NCBI RefSeq assembly: GCF_963676685.1
Contig: NC_092354.1
Location: 32,706,193 to 32,770,192, forward strand
Direction: 5' to 3'
DNA: 64,000 nt
Origin: Mytilus edulis
Taxonomy: Eukaryota; Mollusca; Bivalvia; Mytilida; Mytilidae
Positions 23,301 through 38,300 of the stretch are shown piece by piece. Within the stretch, counting starts at the first letter, position 1, and each line of letters begins with the position of its first letter. The notes under the pieces are model-generated. The model was not told the origin of the DNA, did no database searches, and was given only the letters and a program-made list of their open reading frames with translations. The position numbers and the translations under genes were made by a program.

Positions 23301-26300
23301 CAACATGCTTGTGGTAGGGGACATACCAGTCTCTAACCAATAACACCACTTTTGCTCATCCAACATGCCAATGGTAGGGGACATACCAGTCTCTAACCAA
23401 TAACAACTTTTTTGCTCATCCAACATGCCAATGGTAGGGGACAAACCAGTCTCAAACCAATAACAACTTTTTTGCTCATCCAACATGCCAATGGTAGGGG
23501 ACAAACCAGTCTCAAACCAATAACAACTTTTTTGCTCATCCAACATGCCAATGATAGGGGACATACTAGTCTCTAACCAATAACACCACTTTTGCTCATC
23601 CAACATGCCAATGGTAGGGGACATACCAGTCTCTAACCAATAACAACTTTTTTGCTCATCCAACATGCCAATGGTAGGGGACATACCAGTCTCTAACCAA
23701 TAACACCATTTTTGCTCATCCAACATGCCAATGGTAGGGGACATACCAGTCTCTAACCAATAACAACTTTTTTGCTCATCCAACATGCCAATGGTAGGGG
23801 ACATACCAGTCTCTAACCAATAACAACTTTATTGCTCATCCAACATGCCAATGGTAGGGGACATACCAGTCTCTAACCAATAACACCACTTTTGCTCATC
23901 CAACATGCCAATAGTAGGGGACATACCAGTCTCTAACCAATAACACCACTTTTGCTCATCCAACATGCCAATGGTAGGGGACATACCAGTCTCTAACCAA
24001 TAACAACTTTTTTGCTCATCCAACATGCCAATGGTAGGGGACATACCAGTCTCTAACCAATAACACCATTTTTGCTCATCCAACATGCTTGTGGTAGGGG
24101 ACATACCAGTCTCTAACCAATAACACCATTTTTGCTCATCCAACATGCTTGTGGTAGGGGACATACCAGTCTCTAACCAATAACACCACTTTTGCTCATC
24201 CAACATGCCAATGGTAGGGGACATACCAGTCTCTAACCAATAACAACTTTTTTGCTCATCCAACATGCCAATGGTAGGGGACAAACCAGTCTCAAACCAA
24301 TAACAACTTTTTTGCTCATCCAACATGCCAATGATAGGGGACATACCAGTCTCTAACCAATAACAACTTTTTTGCTCATCCAACATGCCAATGATAGGGG
24401 ACATACCAGTCTCTAACCAATAACAACTTTTTTGCTCATCCAACATGCCAATGGTAGGGGATATACCAGTCTCTAACCAATAACACCATTTTTGCTCATC
24501 CAACATGCCTGTGGCAGGGAACATACCAGTCTCTAACCAATAACACCATTTTTGCTCATCCAACATGCCAATGGTAGGGGACATACCAGTCTCTAACCAA
24601 TAACAACTTTTTTGCTCATCCAACATGCCAATGGTAGGGGACATACCAGTCTCTAACCAATAACACCACTTTTGCTCATCCAACATGCCTGTGGTAGGGG
24701 ACATACCAGTCTCTAACCAATAATACTATTTTTGCTTATCCAACATGCCTGTGGTAGGGGACATACCAGTCTCTAACCAATAATACTATTTTTGCTTATC
24801 CAACATGCCTGTGGTAGGGGACATACCAGTCTCTAACCAATAATACTATTTTTGCTCATCCAACATGCCAATGGTAGGGGACATACCAGTCTCTAACCAA
24901 TAACAACTTTTTTGCTCATCCAACATGCCAATGGTAGGGGACATACCAGTCTCTAACCAATAACAACTGTTTTGCTCATCCAACATGCCAATGGTAGGGG
25001 ACATACCAGTCTCTAACCAATAACACCACTTTTGCTCATCCAACATGCCAATGGTAGGGGACATACCAGTCTCTAACCAATAACACCATTTTTGCTCATC
25101 CAACATGCCTGTGGTAGGGGACATACCAGTCTCTAACCAATAACAACTGTTTTGCTCATCCAACATGCCAATGGTAGGGGACATACCAGTCTCTAACCAA
25201 TAACACCACTTTTGCTCATCCAACATGCCAATGGTAGGGGACATACCAGTCTCTAACCAATAACACCGTTTTTGCTCATCCAACATGCCAATGGTAGGGG
25301 ACATACCAGTCTCTAACCAATAACAACTTTTTTGCTCATCCAACATGCCAATGGTAGGGGACATACCAGTCTCTAACCAATAACAACTTTATTGCTCATC
25401 CAACATGCCAATGGTAGGGGACATACCAGTCTCTAACCAATAACACCAATTTTGCTCATCCAACATGCCTGTGGTAGGGGACATACCAGTCTCTAACCAA
25501 TAACACCACTTTTGCTCATCCAACATGCCAATGGTAGGGGACATACCAGTCTCTAACCAATAACACCACTTTTGCTCATCCAACATGCTTGTGGTAGGGG
25601 ACATACCAGTCTCTAACCAATAACACCACTTTTGCTCATCCAACATGCCAATGGTAGGGGACATACCAGTCTCTAACCAATAACAACTTTTTTGCTCATC
25701 CAACATGCCAATGGTAGGGGACATACCAGTCTCTAACCAATAACACCATTTTTGCTCATCCAACATGCCAATGGTAGGGGACATTCCAGTCTCTAACCAA
25801 TAACAACTTTTTTGCTCATCCAACATGCCAATGGTAGGGGACATACCAGTCTCTAACCAATAACAACTTTATTGCTCATCCAACATGCCAATGGTAGGGG
25901 ACATACCAGTCTCTAACCAATAACACCACTTTTGCTCATCTAACATGCCAATGGTAGGGGACATACCAGTCTCTAACCAATAACAACTTTTTTGCTCATC
26001 CAACATACCAATGGTAGGGGACATACCAGTCTCTAACCAATAACACCATTTTTGCTCATCCAACATGCTTGTGGTAGGGGACATACCAGTCTCTAACCAA
26101 TAACACCACTTTTGCTCATCCAACATGCCAATGGTAGGGGACATACCAGTCTCTAACCAATAACAACTTTTTTGCTCATCCAACATGCCAATGGTAGGGG
26201 ACAAACCAGTCTCAAACCAATAACAACTTTTTTGCTCATCCAACATGCCAATGATAGGGGACATACTAGTCTCTAACCAATAACACCACTTTTGCTCATC

Positions 26301-29300
26301 CAACATGCCAATGGTAGGGGACATACCAGTCTCTAACCAATAACAACTTTTTTGCTCATCCAACATGCCAATGGTAGGGGACATACCAGTCTCTAACCAA
26401 TAACACCATTTTTGCTCATCCAACATGCCTGTGGCAGGGAACATACCAGTCTCTAACCAATAACACCATTTTTGCTCATCCAACATGCCAATGGTAGGGG
26501 ACATACCAGTCTCTAACCAATAACAACTTTTTTGCTCATCCAACATGCCAATGGTAGGGGACATACCAGTCTCTAACCAATAACACCACTTTTGCTCATC
26601 CAACATGCCTGTGGTAGGGGACATACCAGTCTCTAACCAATAATACTATTTTTGCTTATCCAACATGCCTGTGGTAGGGGACATACCAGTCTCTAACCAA
26701 TAATACTATTTTTGCTTATCCAACATGCCTGTGGTAGGGGACATACCAGTCTCTAACCAATAATACTATTTTTGCTCTTCCAACATGCCAATGGTAGGGG
26801 ACATACCAGTCTCTAACCAATAACAACTTTTTTGCTCATCCAACATGCCAATGGTAGGGGACATACCAGTCTCTAACCAATAACAACTGTTTTGCTCATC
26901 CAACATGCCAATGGTAGGGGACATACCAGTCTCTAACCAATAACACCACTTTTGCTCATCCAACATGCCAATGGTAGGGGACATACCAGTCTCTAACCAA
27001 TAACACCATTTTTGCTCATCCAACATGCCTGTGGTAGGGGACATACCAGTCTCTAACCAATAACAACTGTTTTGCTCATCCAACATGCCAATGGTAGGGG
27101 ACATACCAGTCTCTAACCAATAACACCACTTTTGCTCATCCAACATGCCAATGGTAGGGGACATACCAGTCTCTAACCAATAACACCATTTTTGCTCATC
27201 CAACATGCCTGTGGTAGGGGACATACCAGTCTCTAACCAATAACAACTGTTTTGCTCATCCAACATGCCAATGGTAGGGGACATACCAGTCTCTAACCAA
27301 TAACACCACTTTTGCTCATCCAACATGCCAATGGTAGGGGACATACCAGTCTCTAACCAATAACACCATTTTTGCTCATCCAACATGCCAATGGTAGGGG
27401 ACATACCAGTCTCTAACCAATAACACCATTTTTGCTCATACTATATGCCAATGACAGGGGACATACCAGTCTCTTATCAATAACACAATTTTTGCTCATC
27501 CAACATGCCAATGGTAGGGGACATACCAGTCTCTAACCAATAACACCATTTTTGCTCATCCAACATGCCAATGGTAGGGGACATACCAGTCTCTAACCAA
27601 TAACACCACTTTTGCTCATCCAACATGCCTGTGGTAGGGGACATACCAGTCTCTAACCAATAATACTATTTTTGCTTATCCAACATGCCTGTGGTAGGGG
27701 ACATACCAGTCTCTAACCAATAATACTATTTTTGCTTATCCAACATGCCTGTGGTAGGGGACATACCAGTCTCTAACCAATAATACTATTTTTGCTCATC
27801 CAACATGCCAATGGTAGGGGACATACCAGTCTCTAACCAATAACAACTTTTTTGCTCATCCAACATGCCAATGGTAGGGGACATACCAGTCTTTAACCAA
27901 TAACAACTGTTTTGCTCATCCAACATGCCAATGGTAGGGGACATACCAGTCTCTAACCAATAACACCATTTTTGCTCATACTATATGCCAATGACAGGGG
28001 ACATACCAGTCTCTTATCAATAACACAATTTTTGCTCATCCAACATGCCAATGGTAGGGGACATACCAGTCTCTAACCAATAACACCATTTTTGCTCATC
28101 CAACATGCCAATGGTAGGGGACATACCAGTCTCTAACCAATAACACCACTTTTGCTCATCCAACATGCCTGTGGTAGGGGACATACCAGTCTCTAACCAA
28201 TAATACTATTTTTGCTTATCCAACATGCCTGTGGTAGGGGACATACCAGTTTCTAACCAATAATACTATTTTTGCTTATCCAACATGCCTGTGGTAGGGG
28301 ACATACCAGTCTCTAACCAATAATACTATTTTTGCTCATCCAACATGCCAATGGTAGGGGACATACCAGTCTCTAACCAATAACAACTTTTTTGCTCATC
28401 CAACATGCCAATGGTAGGGGACATACCAGTCTCTAACCAATAACAACTGTTTTGCTCATCCAACATGCCAATGGTAGGGGACATACCAGTCTCTAACCAA
28501 TAACACCACTTTTGCTCATCCAACATGCCAATGGTAGGGGACATACCAGTCTCTAACCAATAACAACATTTTTGCTCATCCAACATGCCAATGGTAGGGG
28601 ACATACCAGTCTCTAACCAATAACAACTTTTTTGCTCATCCAACATGCCAATGGTAGGGGACATACCAGTCTCTAACCAATAACAACTTTATTGCTCATC
28701 CAACATGCCAATGGTAGGGGACATACCAGTCTCTAACCAATAACACCAATTTTGCTCATCCAACATGCCTGTGGTAGGGGACATACCAGTCTCTAACCAA
28801 TAACACCACTTTTGCTCATCCAACATGCCAATGGTAGGGGACATACCAGTCTCTAACCAATAACACCACTTTTGCTCATCCAACATGCTTGTGGTAGGGG
28901 ACATACCAGTCTCTAACCAATAACACCACTTTGGCTCATCCAACATGCCAATGGTAGGGGACATACCAGTCTCTAACCAATAACAACTTTTTTGCTCATC
29001 CAACATGCCAATGGTAGGGGACAAACCAGTCTCAAACCAATAACAACTTTTTTGCTCATCCAACATGCCAATGATAGGGGACATACTAGTCTCTAACCAA
29101 TAACACCACTTTTGCTCATCCAACATGCCAATGGTAGGGGACATACCAGTCTCTAACCAATAACAACTTTTTTGCTCATCCAACATGCCAATGGTAGGGG
29201 ACATACCAGTCTCTAACCAATAACACCATTTTTGCTCATCCAACATGCCAATGGTAGGGGACATACCAGTCTCTAACCAATAACAACTTTTTTGCTCATC

Positions 29301-32300
29301 CAACATGCCAATGGTAGGGGACATACCAGTCTCTAACCAATAACAACTTTATTGCTCATCCAACATGCCAATGGTAGGGGACATACCAGTCTCTAACCAA
29401 TAACACCACTTTTGCTCATCCAACATGCCAATGGTAGGGGACATACCAGTCTCTAACCAATAACAACTTTTTTGCTCATCCAACATGCCAATGGTAGGGG
29501 ACAAACCAGTCTCAAACCAATAACAACTTTTTTGCTCATCCAACATGCCAATGATAGGGGACATACTAGTCTCTAACCAATAACACCACTTTTGCTCATC
29601 CAACATGCCAATGGTAGGGGACATACCAGTCTCTAACCAATAACAACTTTTTTGCTCATCCAACATGCCAATGGTAGGGGACAAACCAGTCTCAAACCAA
29701 TAACAACTTTTTTGCTCATCCAACATGCCAATGATAGGGGACATACTAGTCTCTAACCAATAACACCACTTTTGCTCATCCAACATGCCAATGGTAGGGG
29801 ACATACCAGTCTCTAACCAATAACACCACTTTTGCTCATCCAACATGCCAATGGTAGGGGACATACCAGTCTCTAACCAATAACAACTTTTTTGCTCATC
29901 CAACATGCCAATGGTAGGGGACAAACCAGTCTCAAACCAATAACAACTTTTTTGCTCATCCAACATGCCAATGATAGGGGACATACTAGTCTCTAACCAA
30001 TAACACCACTTTTGCTCATCCAACATGCCAATGGTAGGGGACATACCAGTCTCTAACCAATAACAACTTTTTTGCTCATCCAACATGCCAATGGTAGGGG
30101 ACATACCAGTCTCTAACCAATAACACCATTTTTGCTCATCCAACATGCCAATGGTAGGGGACATACCAGTCTCTAACCAATAACAACTTTTTTGCTCATC
30201 CAACATGCCAATGGTAGGGGACATACCAGTCTCTAACCAATAACAACTTTATTGCTCATCCAACATGCCAATGGTAGGGGACATACCAGTCTCTAACCAA
30301 TAACACCACTTTTGCTCATCCAACATGCCAATAGTAGGGGACATACCAGTCTCTAACCAATAACACCACTTTTGCTCATCCAACATGCCAATGGTAGGGG
30401 ACATACCAGTCTCTAACCAATAACAACTTTTTTGCTCATCCAACATGCCAATGGTAGGGGACATACCAGTCTCTAACCAATAACACCATTTTTGCTCATC
30501 CAACATGCTTGTGGTAGGGGACATACCAGTCTCTAACCAATAACACCATTTTTGCTCATCCAACATGCTTGTGGTAGGGGACATACCAGTCTCTAACCAA
30601 TAACACCACTTTTGCTCATCCAACATGCCAATGGTAGGGGACATACCAGTCTCTAACCAATAACAACTTTTTTGCTCATCCAACATGCCAATGGTAGGGG
30701 ACAAACCAGTCTCAAACCAATAACAACTTTTTTGCTCATCCAACATGCCAATGATAGGGGACATACCAGTCTCTAACCAATAACAACTTTTTTGCTCATC
30801 CAACATGCCAATGATAGGGGACATACCAGTCTCTAACCAATAACAACTTTTTTGCTCATCCAACATGCCAATGGTAGGGGATATACCAGTCTCTAACCAA
30901 TAACACCATTTTTGCTCATCCAACATGCCTGTGGCAGGGAACATACCAGTCTCTAACCAATAACACCATTTTTGCTCATCCAACATGCCAATGGTAGGGG
31001 ACATACCAGTCTCTAACCAATAACAACAATTTTGCTCATCCAACATGCCAATGGTAGGGGACATACCAGTCTCTAACCAATAACACCACTTTTGCTCATC
31101 CAACATGCCTGTGGTAGGGGACATACCAGTCTCTAACCAATAATACTATTTTTGCTTATCCAACATGCCTGTGGTAGGGGACATACCAATCTCTAACCAA
31201 TAACACCACTTTTGCTCATCCAACATGCCAATGGTAGGGGACATACCAGTCTCTAACCAATAACACCATTTTTGCTCATCCAACATGCCTGTGGTAGGGG
31301 ACATACCAGTCTCTAACCAATAATACTATTTTTGCTCATCCAACATGCCAATGGTAGGGGACATACCAGTCTCAAATCAATAACACCACTTTTGCTCATC
31401 CAACATGCCTGTGGTAGGGGACATACCAGTCTCTAACCAATAATACTATTTTTGCTTATCCAACATGCCTGTGGTAGGGGACATACCAGTCTCTAACCAA
31501 TAATACTATTTTTGCTCATCCAACATGCCAATGGTAGGGGACATACCAGTCTCTAACCAATAACACCATTTTTGCTCATACTATATGCCAATGACAGGGG
31601 ACATACCAGTCTCTTATCAATAACACAATTTTTGCTCATCCAACATGCCAATGGTAGGGGACATACCAGTCTCTAACCAATAACACCATTTTTGCTCATC
31701 CAACATGCCTGTGGCAGGGAACATACCAGTCTCTAACCAATAACACCATTTTTGCTCATCCAACATGCCAATGGTAGGGGACATACCAGTCTCTAACCAA
31801 TAACAACTTTTTTGCTCATCCAACATGCCAATGGTAGGGGACATACCAGTCTCTAACCAATAACACCACTTTTGCTCATCCAACATGCCTGTGGTAGGGG
31901 ACATACCAGTCTCTAACCAATAATACTATTTTTGCTTATCCAACATGCCTGTGGTAGGGGACATACCAGTCTCTAACCAATAATACTATTTTTGCTTATC
32001 CAACATGCCTGTGGTAGGGGACATACCAGTCTCTAACCAATAATACTATTTTTGCTCATCCAACATGCCAATGGTAGGGGACATACCAGTCTCTAACCAA
32101 TAACAACTTTTTTGCTCATCCAACATGCCAATGGTAGGGGACATACCAGTCTCTAACCAATAACAACTGTTTTGCTCATCCAACATGCCAATGGTAGGGG
32201 ACATACCAGTCTCTAACCAATAACACCACTTTTGCTCATCCAACATGCCAATGGTAGGGGACATACCAGTCTCTAACCAATAACACCATTTTTGCTCATC

Positions 32301-35300
32301 CAACATGCCTGTGGTAGGGGACATACCAGTCTCTAACCAATAACAACTGTTTTGCTCATCCAACATGCCAATGGTAGGGGACATACCAGTCTCTAACCAA
32401 TAACACCACTTTTGCTCATCCAACATGCCAATGGTAGGGGACATACCAGTCTCTAACCAATAACACCGTTTTTGCTCATCCAACATGCCAATGGTAGGGG
32501 ACATACCAGTCTCTAACCAATAACAACTTTTTTGCTCATCCAACATGCCAATGGTAGGGGACATACCAGTCTCTAACCAATAACAACTTTATTGCTCATC
32601 CAACATGCCAATGGTAGGGGACATACCAGTCTCTAACCAATAACACCAATTTTGCTCATCCAACATGCCTGTGGTAGGGGACATACCAGTCTCTAACCAA
32701 TAACACCACTTTTGCTCATCCAACATGCCAATGGTAGGGGACATACCAGTCTCTAACCAATAACACCACTTTTGCTCATCCAACATGCTTGTGGTAGGGG
32801 ACATACCAGTCTCTAACCAATAACACCACTTTTGCTCATCCAACATGCCAATGGTAGGGGACATACCAGTCTCTAACCAATAACAACTTTTTTGCTCATC
32901 CAACATGCCAATGGTAGGGGACATACCAGTCTCTAACCAATAACACCATTTTTGCTCATCCAACATGCCAATGGTAGGGGACATTCCAGTCTCTAACCAA
33001 TAACAACTTTTTTGCTCATCCAACATGCCAATGGTAGGGGACATACCAGTCTCTAACCAATAACAACTTTATTGCTCATCCAACATGCCAATGGTAGGGG
33101 ACATACCAGTCTCTAACCAATAACACCACTTTTGCTCATCTAACATGCCAATGGTAGGGGACATACCAGTCTCTAACCAATAACAACTTTTTTGCTCATC
33201 CAACATACCAATGGTAGGGGACATACCAGTCTCTAACCAATAACACCATTTTTGCTCATCCAACATGCTTGTGGTAGGGGACATACCAGTCTCTAACCAA
33301 TAACACCACTTTTGCTCATCCAACATGCCAATGGTAGGGGACATACCAGTCTCTAACCAATAACAACTTTTTTGCTCATCCAACATGCCAATGGTAGGGG
33401 ACAAACCAGTCTCAAACCAATAACAACTTTTTTGCTCATCCAACATGCCAATGATAGGGGACATACTAGTCTCTAACCAATAACACCACTTTTGCTCATC
33501 CAACATGCCAATGGTAGGGGACATACCAGTCTCTAACCAATAACAACTTTTTTGCTCATCCAACATGCCAATGGTAGGGGACATACCAGTCTCTAACCAA
33601 TAACACCATTTTTGCTCATCCAACATGCCTGTGGCAGGGAACATACCAGTCTCTAACCAATAACACCATTTTTGCTCATCCAACATGCCAATGGTAGGGG
33701 ACATACCAGTCTCTAACCAATAACAACTTTTTTGCTCATCCAACATGCCAATGGTAGGGGACATACCAGTCTCTAACCAATAACACCACTTTTGCTCATC
33801 CAACATGCCTGTGGTAGGGGACATACCAGTCTCTAACCAATAATACTATTTTTGCTTATCCAACATGCCTGTGGTAGGGGACATACCAGTCTCTAACCAA
33901 TAATACTATTTTTGCTTATCCAACATGCCTGTGGTAGGGGACATACCAGTCTCTAACCAATAATACTATTTTTGCTCTTCCAACATGCCAATGGTAGGGG
34001 ACATACCAGTCTCTAACCAATAACAACTTTTTTGCTCATCCAACATGCCAATGGTAGGGGACATACCAGTCTCTAACCAATAACAACTGTTTTGCTCATC
34101 CAACATGCCAATGGTAGGGGACATACCAGTCTCTAACCAATAACACCACTTTTGCTCATCCAACATGCCAATGGTAGGGGACATACCAGTCTCTAACCAA
34201 TAACACCATTTTTGCTCATCCAACATGCCTGTGGTAGGGGACATACCAGTCTCTAACCAATAACAACTGTTTTGCTCATCCAACATGCCAATGGTAGGGG
34301 ACATACCAGTCTCTAACCAATAACACCACTTTTGCTCATCCAACATGCCAATGGTAGGGGACATACCAGTCTCTAACCAATAACACCATTTTTGCTCATC
34401 CAACATGCCTGTGGTAGGGGACATACCAGTCTCTAACCAATAACAACTGTTTTGCTCATCCAACATGCCAATGGTAGGGGACATACCAGTCTCTAACCAA
34501 TAACACCACTTTTGCTCATCCAACATGCCAATGGTAGGGGACATACCAGTCTCTAACCAATAACACCATTTTTGCTCATCCAACATGCCAATGGTAGGGG
34601 ACATACCAGTCTCTAACCAATAACACCATTTTTGCTCATACTATATGCCAATGACAGGGGACATACCAGTCTCTTATCAATAACACAATTTTTGCTCATC
34701 CAACATGCCAATGGTAGGGGACATACCAGTCTCTAACCAATAACACCATTTTTGCTCATCCAACATGCCAATGGTAGGGGACATACCAGTCTCTAACCAA
34801 TAACACCACTTTTGCTCATCCAACATGCCTGTGGTAGGGGACATACCAGTCTCTAACCAATAATACTATTTTTGCTTATCCAACATGCCTGTGGTAGGGG
34901 ACATACCAGTCTCTAACCAATAATACTATTTTTGCTTATCCAACATGCCTGTGGTAGGGGACATACCAGTCTCTAACCAATAATACTATTTTTGCTCATC
35001 CAACATGCCAATGGTAGGGGACATACCAGTCTCTAACCAATAACAACTTTTTTGCTCATCCAACATGCCAATGGTAGGGGACATACCAGTCTCTAACCAA
35101 TAACAACTGTTTTGCTCATCCAACATGCCAATGGTAGGGGACATACCAGTCTCTAACCAATAACACCATTTTTGCTCATCCAACATGCTTGTGGTAGGGG
35201 ACATACCAGTCTCTAACCAATAACACCACTTTTGCTCATCCAACATGCCAATGGTAGGGGACATACCAGTCTCTAACCAATAACAACTTTTTTGCTCATC

Positions 35301-38300
35301 CAACATGCCAATGGTAGGGGACAAACCAGTCTCAAACCAATAACAACTTTTTTGCTCATCCAACATGCCAATGATAGGGGACATACTAGTCTCTAACCAA
35401 TAACACCACTTTTGCTCATCCAACATGCCAATGGTAGGGGACAGACCAGTCTCTAACCAATAACAACTTTTTTGCTCATCCAACATGCCAATGGTAGGGG
35501 ACATACCAGTCTCTAACCAATAACACCATTTTTGCTCATCCAACATGCCTGTGGTAGGGGACATACCAGTCTCTAACCAATAATACTATTTTTGCTCATC
35601 CAACATGCCAATGGTAGGGGACATACCAGTCTCAAATCAATAACACCACTTTTGCTCATCCAACATGCCAACGGTAGGGGACATACCAGTCTCTAACCAA
35701 TAATACTATTTTTGCTTATCCAACATGCCTGTGGTAGGGGACATACCAGTCTCTAACCAATAATACTATTTTTGCTCATCCAACATGCCAATGGTAGGGG
35801 ACATACCAGTCTCTAACCAATAACACCATTTTTGCTCATACTATATGCCAATGACAGGGGACATACCAGTCTCTTATCAATAACACAATTTTTGCTCATC
35901 CAACATGCCAATGGTAGGGGACATACCAGTCTCTAACCAATAACACCATTTTTGCTCATCCAACATGCCTGTGGCAGGGAACATACCAGTCTCTAACCAA
36001 TAACAACTTTATTGCTCATCCAACATGCCAATGGTAGGGGACATACCAGTCTCTAACCAATAACACCACTTTTGCTCATCCAACATGCCTGTGGTAGGGG
36101 ACATACCAGTCTCTAACCAACAATACTATTTTTGCTTATCCAACATGCCTGTGGTAGGGGACATACCAGTCTCTAACCAATAATACTATTTTTGCTCATC
36201 CAACATGCCAATGGTAGGGGACATACCAGTCTCTAACCAATAACAACTTTTTTGCTCATCCAACATGCCAATGGTAGGGGACATACCAGTCTCTAACCAA
36301 TAACAACTGTTTTGCTCATCCAACATGCCAATGGTAGGGGACATACCAGTCTCTAACCAATAACACCACTTTTGCTCATCCAACATGCCAACGGTAGGGG
36401 ACATACCAGTCTCTAACCAATAACACCATTTTTGCTCATCCAACATGCCTGTGGTAGGGGACATACCAGTCTCTAACCAATAACAACTGTTTTGCTCATC
36501 CAACATGCCAATGGTAGGGGACATACCAGTCTCTAACCAATAACACCACTTTTGCTCATCCAACATGCCAATGGTAGGGGACATACCAGTCTCTAACCAA
36601 TAACACCATTTTTGCTCATCCAACATGCCAATGGTAGGGGACATACCAGTCTCTAACCAATAACAACTTTTTTGCTCATCCAACATGCCAATGGTAGGGG
36701 ACATACCAGTCTCTAACCAATAACAACTTTATTGCTCATCCAACATGCCAATGGTAGGGGACATACAAGTCTCTAACCAATAACACCAATTTTGCTCATC
36801 CAACATGCCTGTGTTAGGGGACATACAAGTCTCTAACCAATAACACCACTTTTGCTCATCCAACATGCCAATGGTAGGGGACATACCAGTCTCTAACCAA
36901 TAACACCACTTTTGCTCATCCAACATGCTTGTGGTAGGGGACATACCAGTCTCTAACCAATAACACCACTTTTGCTCATCCAACATGCCAATGGTAGGGG
37001 ACATACCAGTCTCTAACCAATAACAACTTTTTTGCTCATCCAACATGCCAATGGTAGGGGACAAACCAGTCTCAAACCAATAACAACTTTTTTGCTCATC
37101 CAACATGCCAATGATAGGGGACATACTAGTCTCTAACCAATAACACCAATTTTGCTCATCCAACATGCCAATGGTAGGGGACATACCAGTCTCTAACCAA
37201 TAACAACTTTTTTGCTCATCCAACATGCCAATGGTAGGGGACATACCAGTCTCTAACCAATAACACCATTTTTGCTCATCCAACGTGCCTGTGGTAGGGG
37301 ACATACCAGTCTCTAACCAATAATACTATTTTTGCTCATCCAACATGCCAATGGTAGGGGACATACCAGTCTCTAATCAATAACACCACTTTTGCTCATC
37401 CAACATGCCTGTGGTAGGGGACATACCAGTCTCTAACCAATAATACTATTTTTGCTTATCCAACATGCCTGTGGTAGGGGACATACCAGTCTCTAACCAA
37501 TAATACTATTTTTGCTCATCCAACATGCCAATGGTAGGGGACATACCAGTCTCTAACCAATAACACCACTTTTGCTCATCCAACATGCCAATGGTAGGGG
37601 ACATACCAGTCTCTAACCAATAACACCACTTTTGCTCATCCAACATGCTTGTGGTAGGGGACATACCAGTCTCTAACCAATAACACCACTTTTGCTCATC
37701 CAACATGCCAATGGTAGGGGACATACCAGTCTCTAACCAATAACAACTTTTTTGCTCATCCAACATGCCAATGGTAGGGGACAAACCAGTCTCAAACCAA
37801 TAACAACTTTTTTGCTCATCCAACATGCCAATGATAGGGGACATACTAGTCTCTAACCAATAACACCACTTTTGCTCATCCAACATGCCAATGGTAGGGG
37901 ACATACCAGTCTCTAACCAATAACAACTTTTTTGCTCATCCAACATGCCAATGGTAGGGGACATACCAGTCTCTAACCAATAACACCATTTTTGCTCATC
38001 CAACATGCCAATGGTAGGGGACATACCAGTCTCTAACCAATAACAACTTTTTTGCTCATCCAACATGCCAATGGTAGGGGACATACCAGTCTCTAACCAA
38101 TAACAACTTTATTGCTCATCCAACATGCCAATGGTAGGGGACATACCAGTCTCTAACCAATAACACCACTTTTGCTCATCCAACATGCCAATGGTAGGGG
38201 ACATACCAGTCTCTAACCAATAACAACTTTTTTGCTCATCCAACATGCCAATGGTAGGGGACATACCAGTCTCTAACCAATAACAACTTTATTGCTCATC

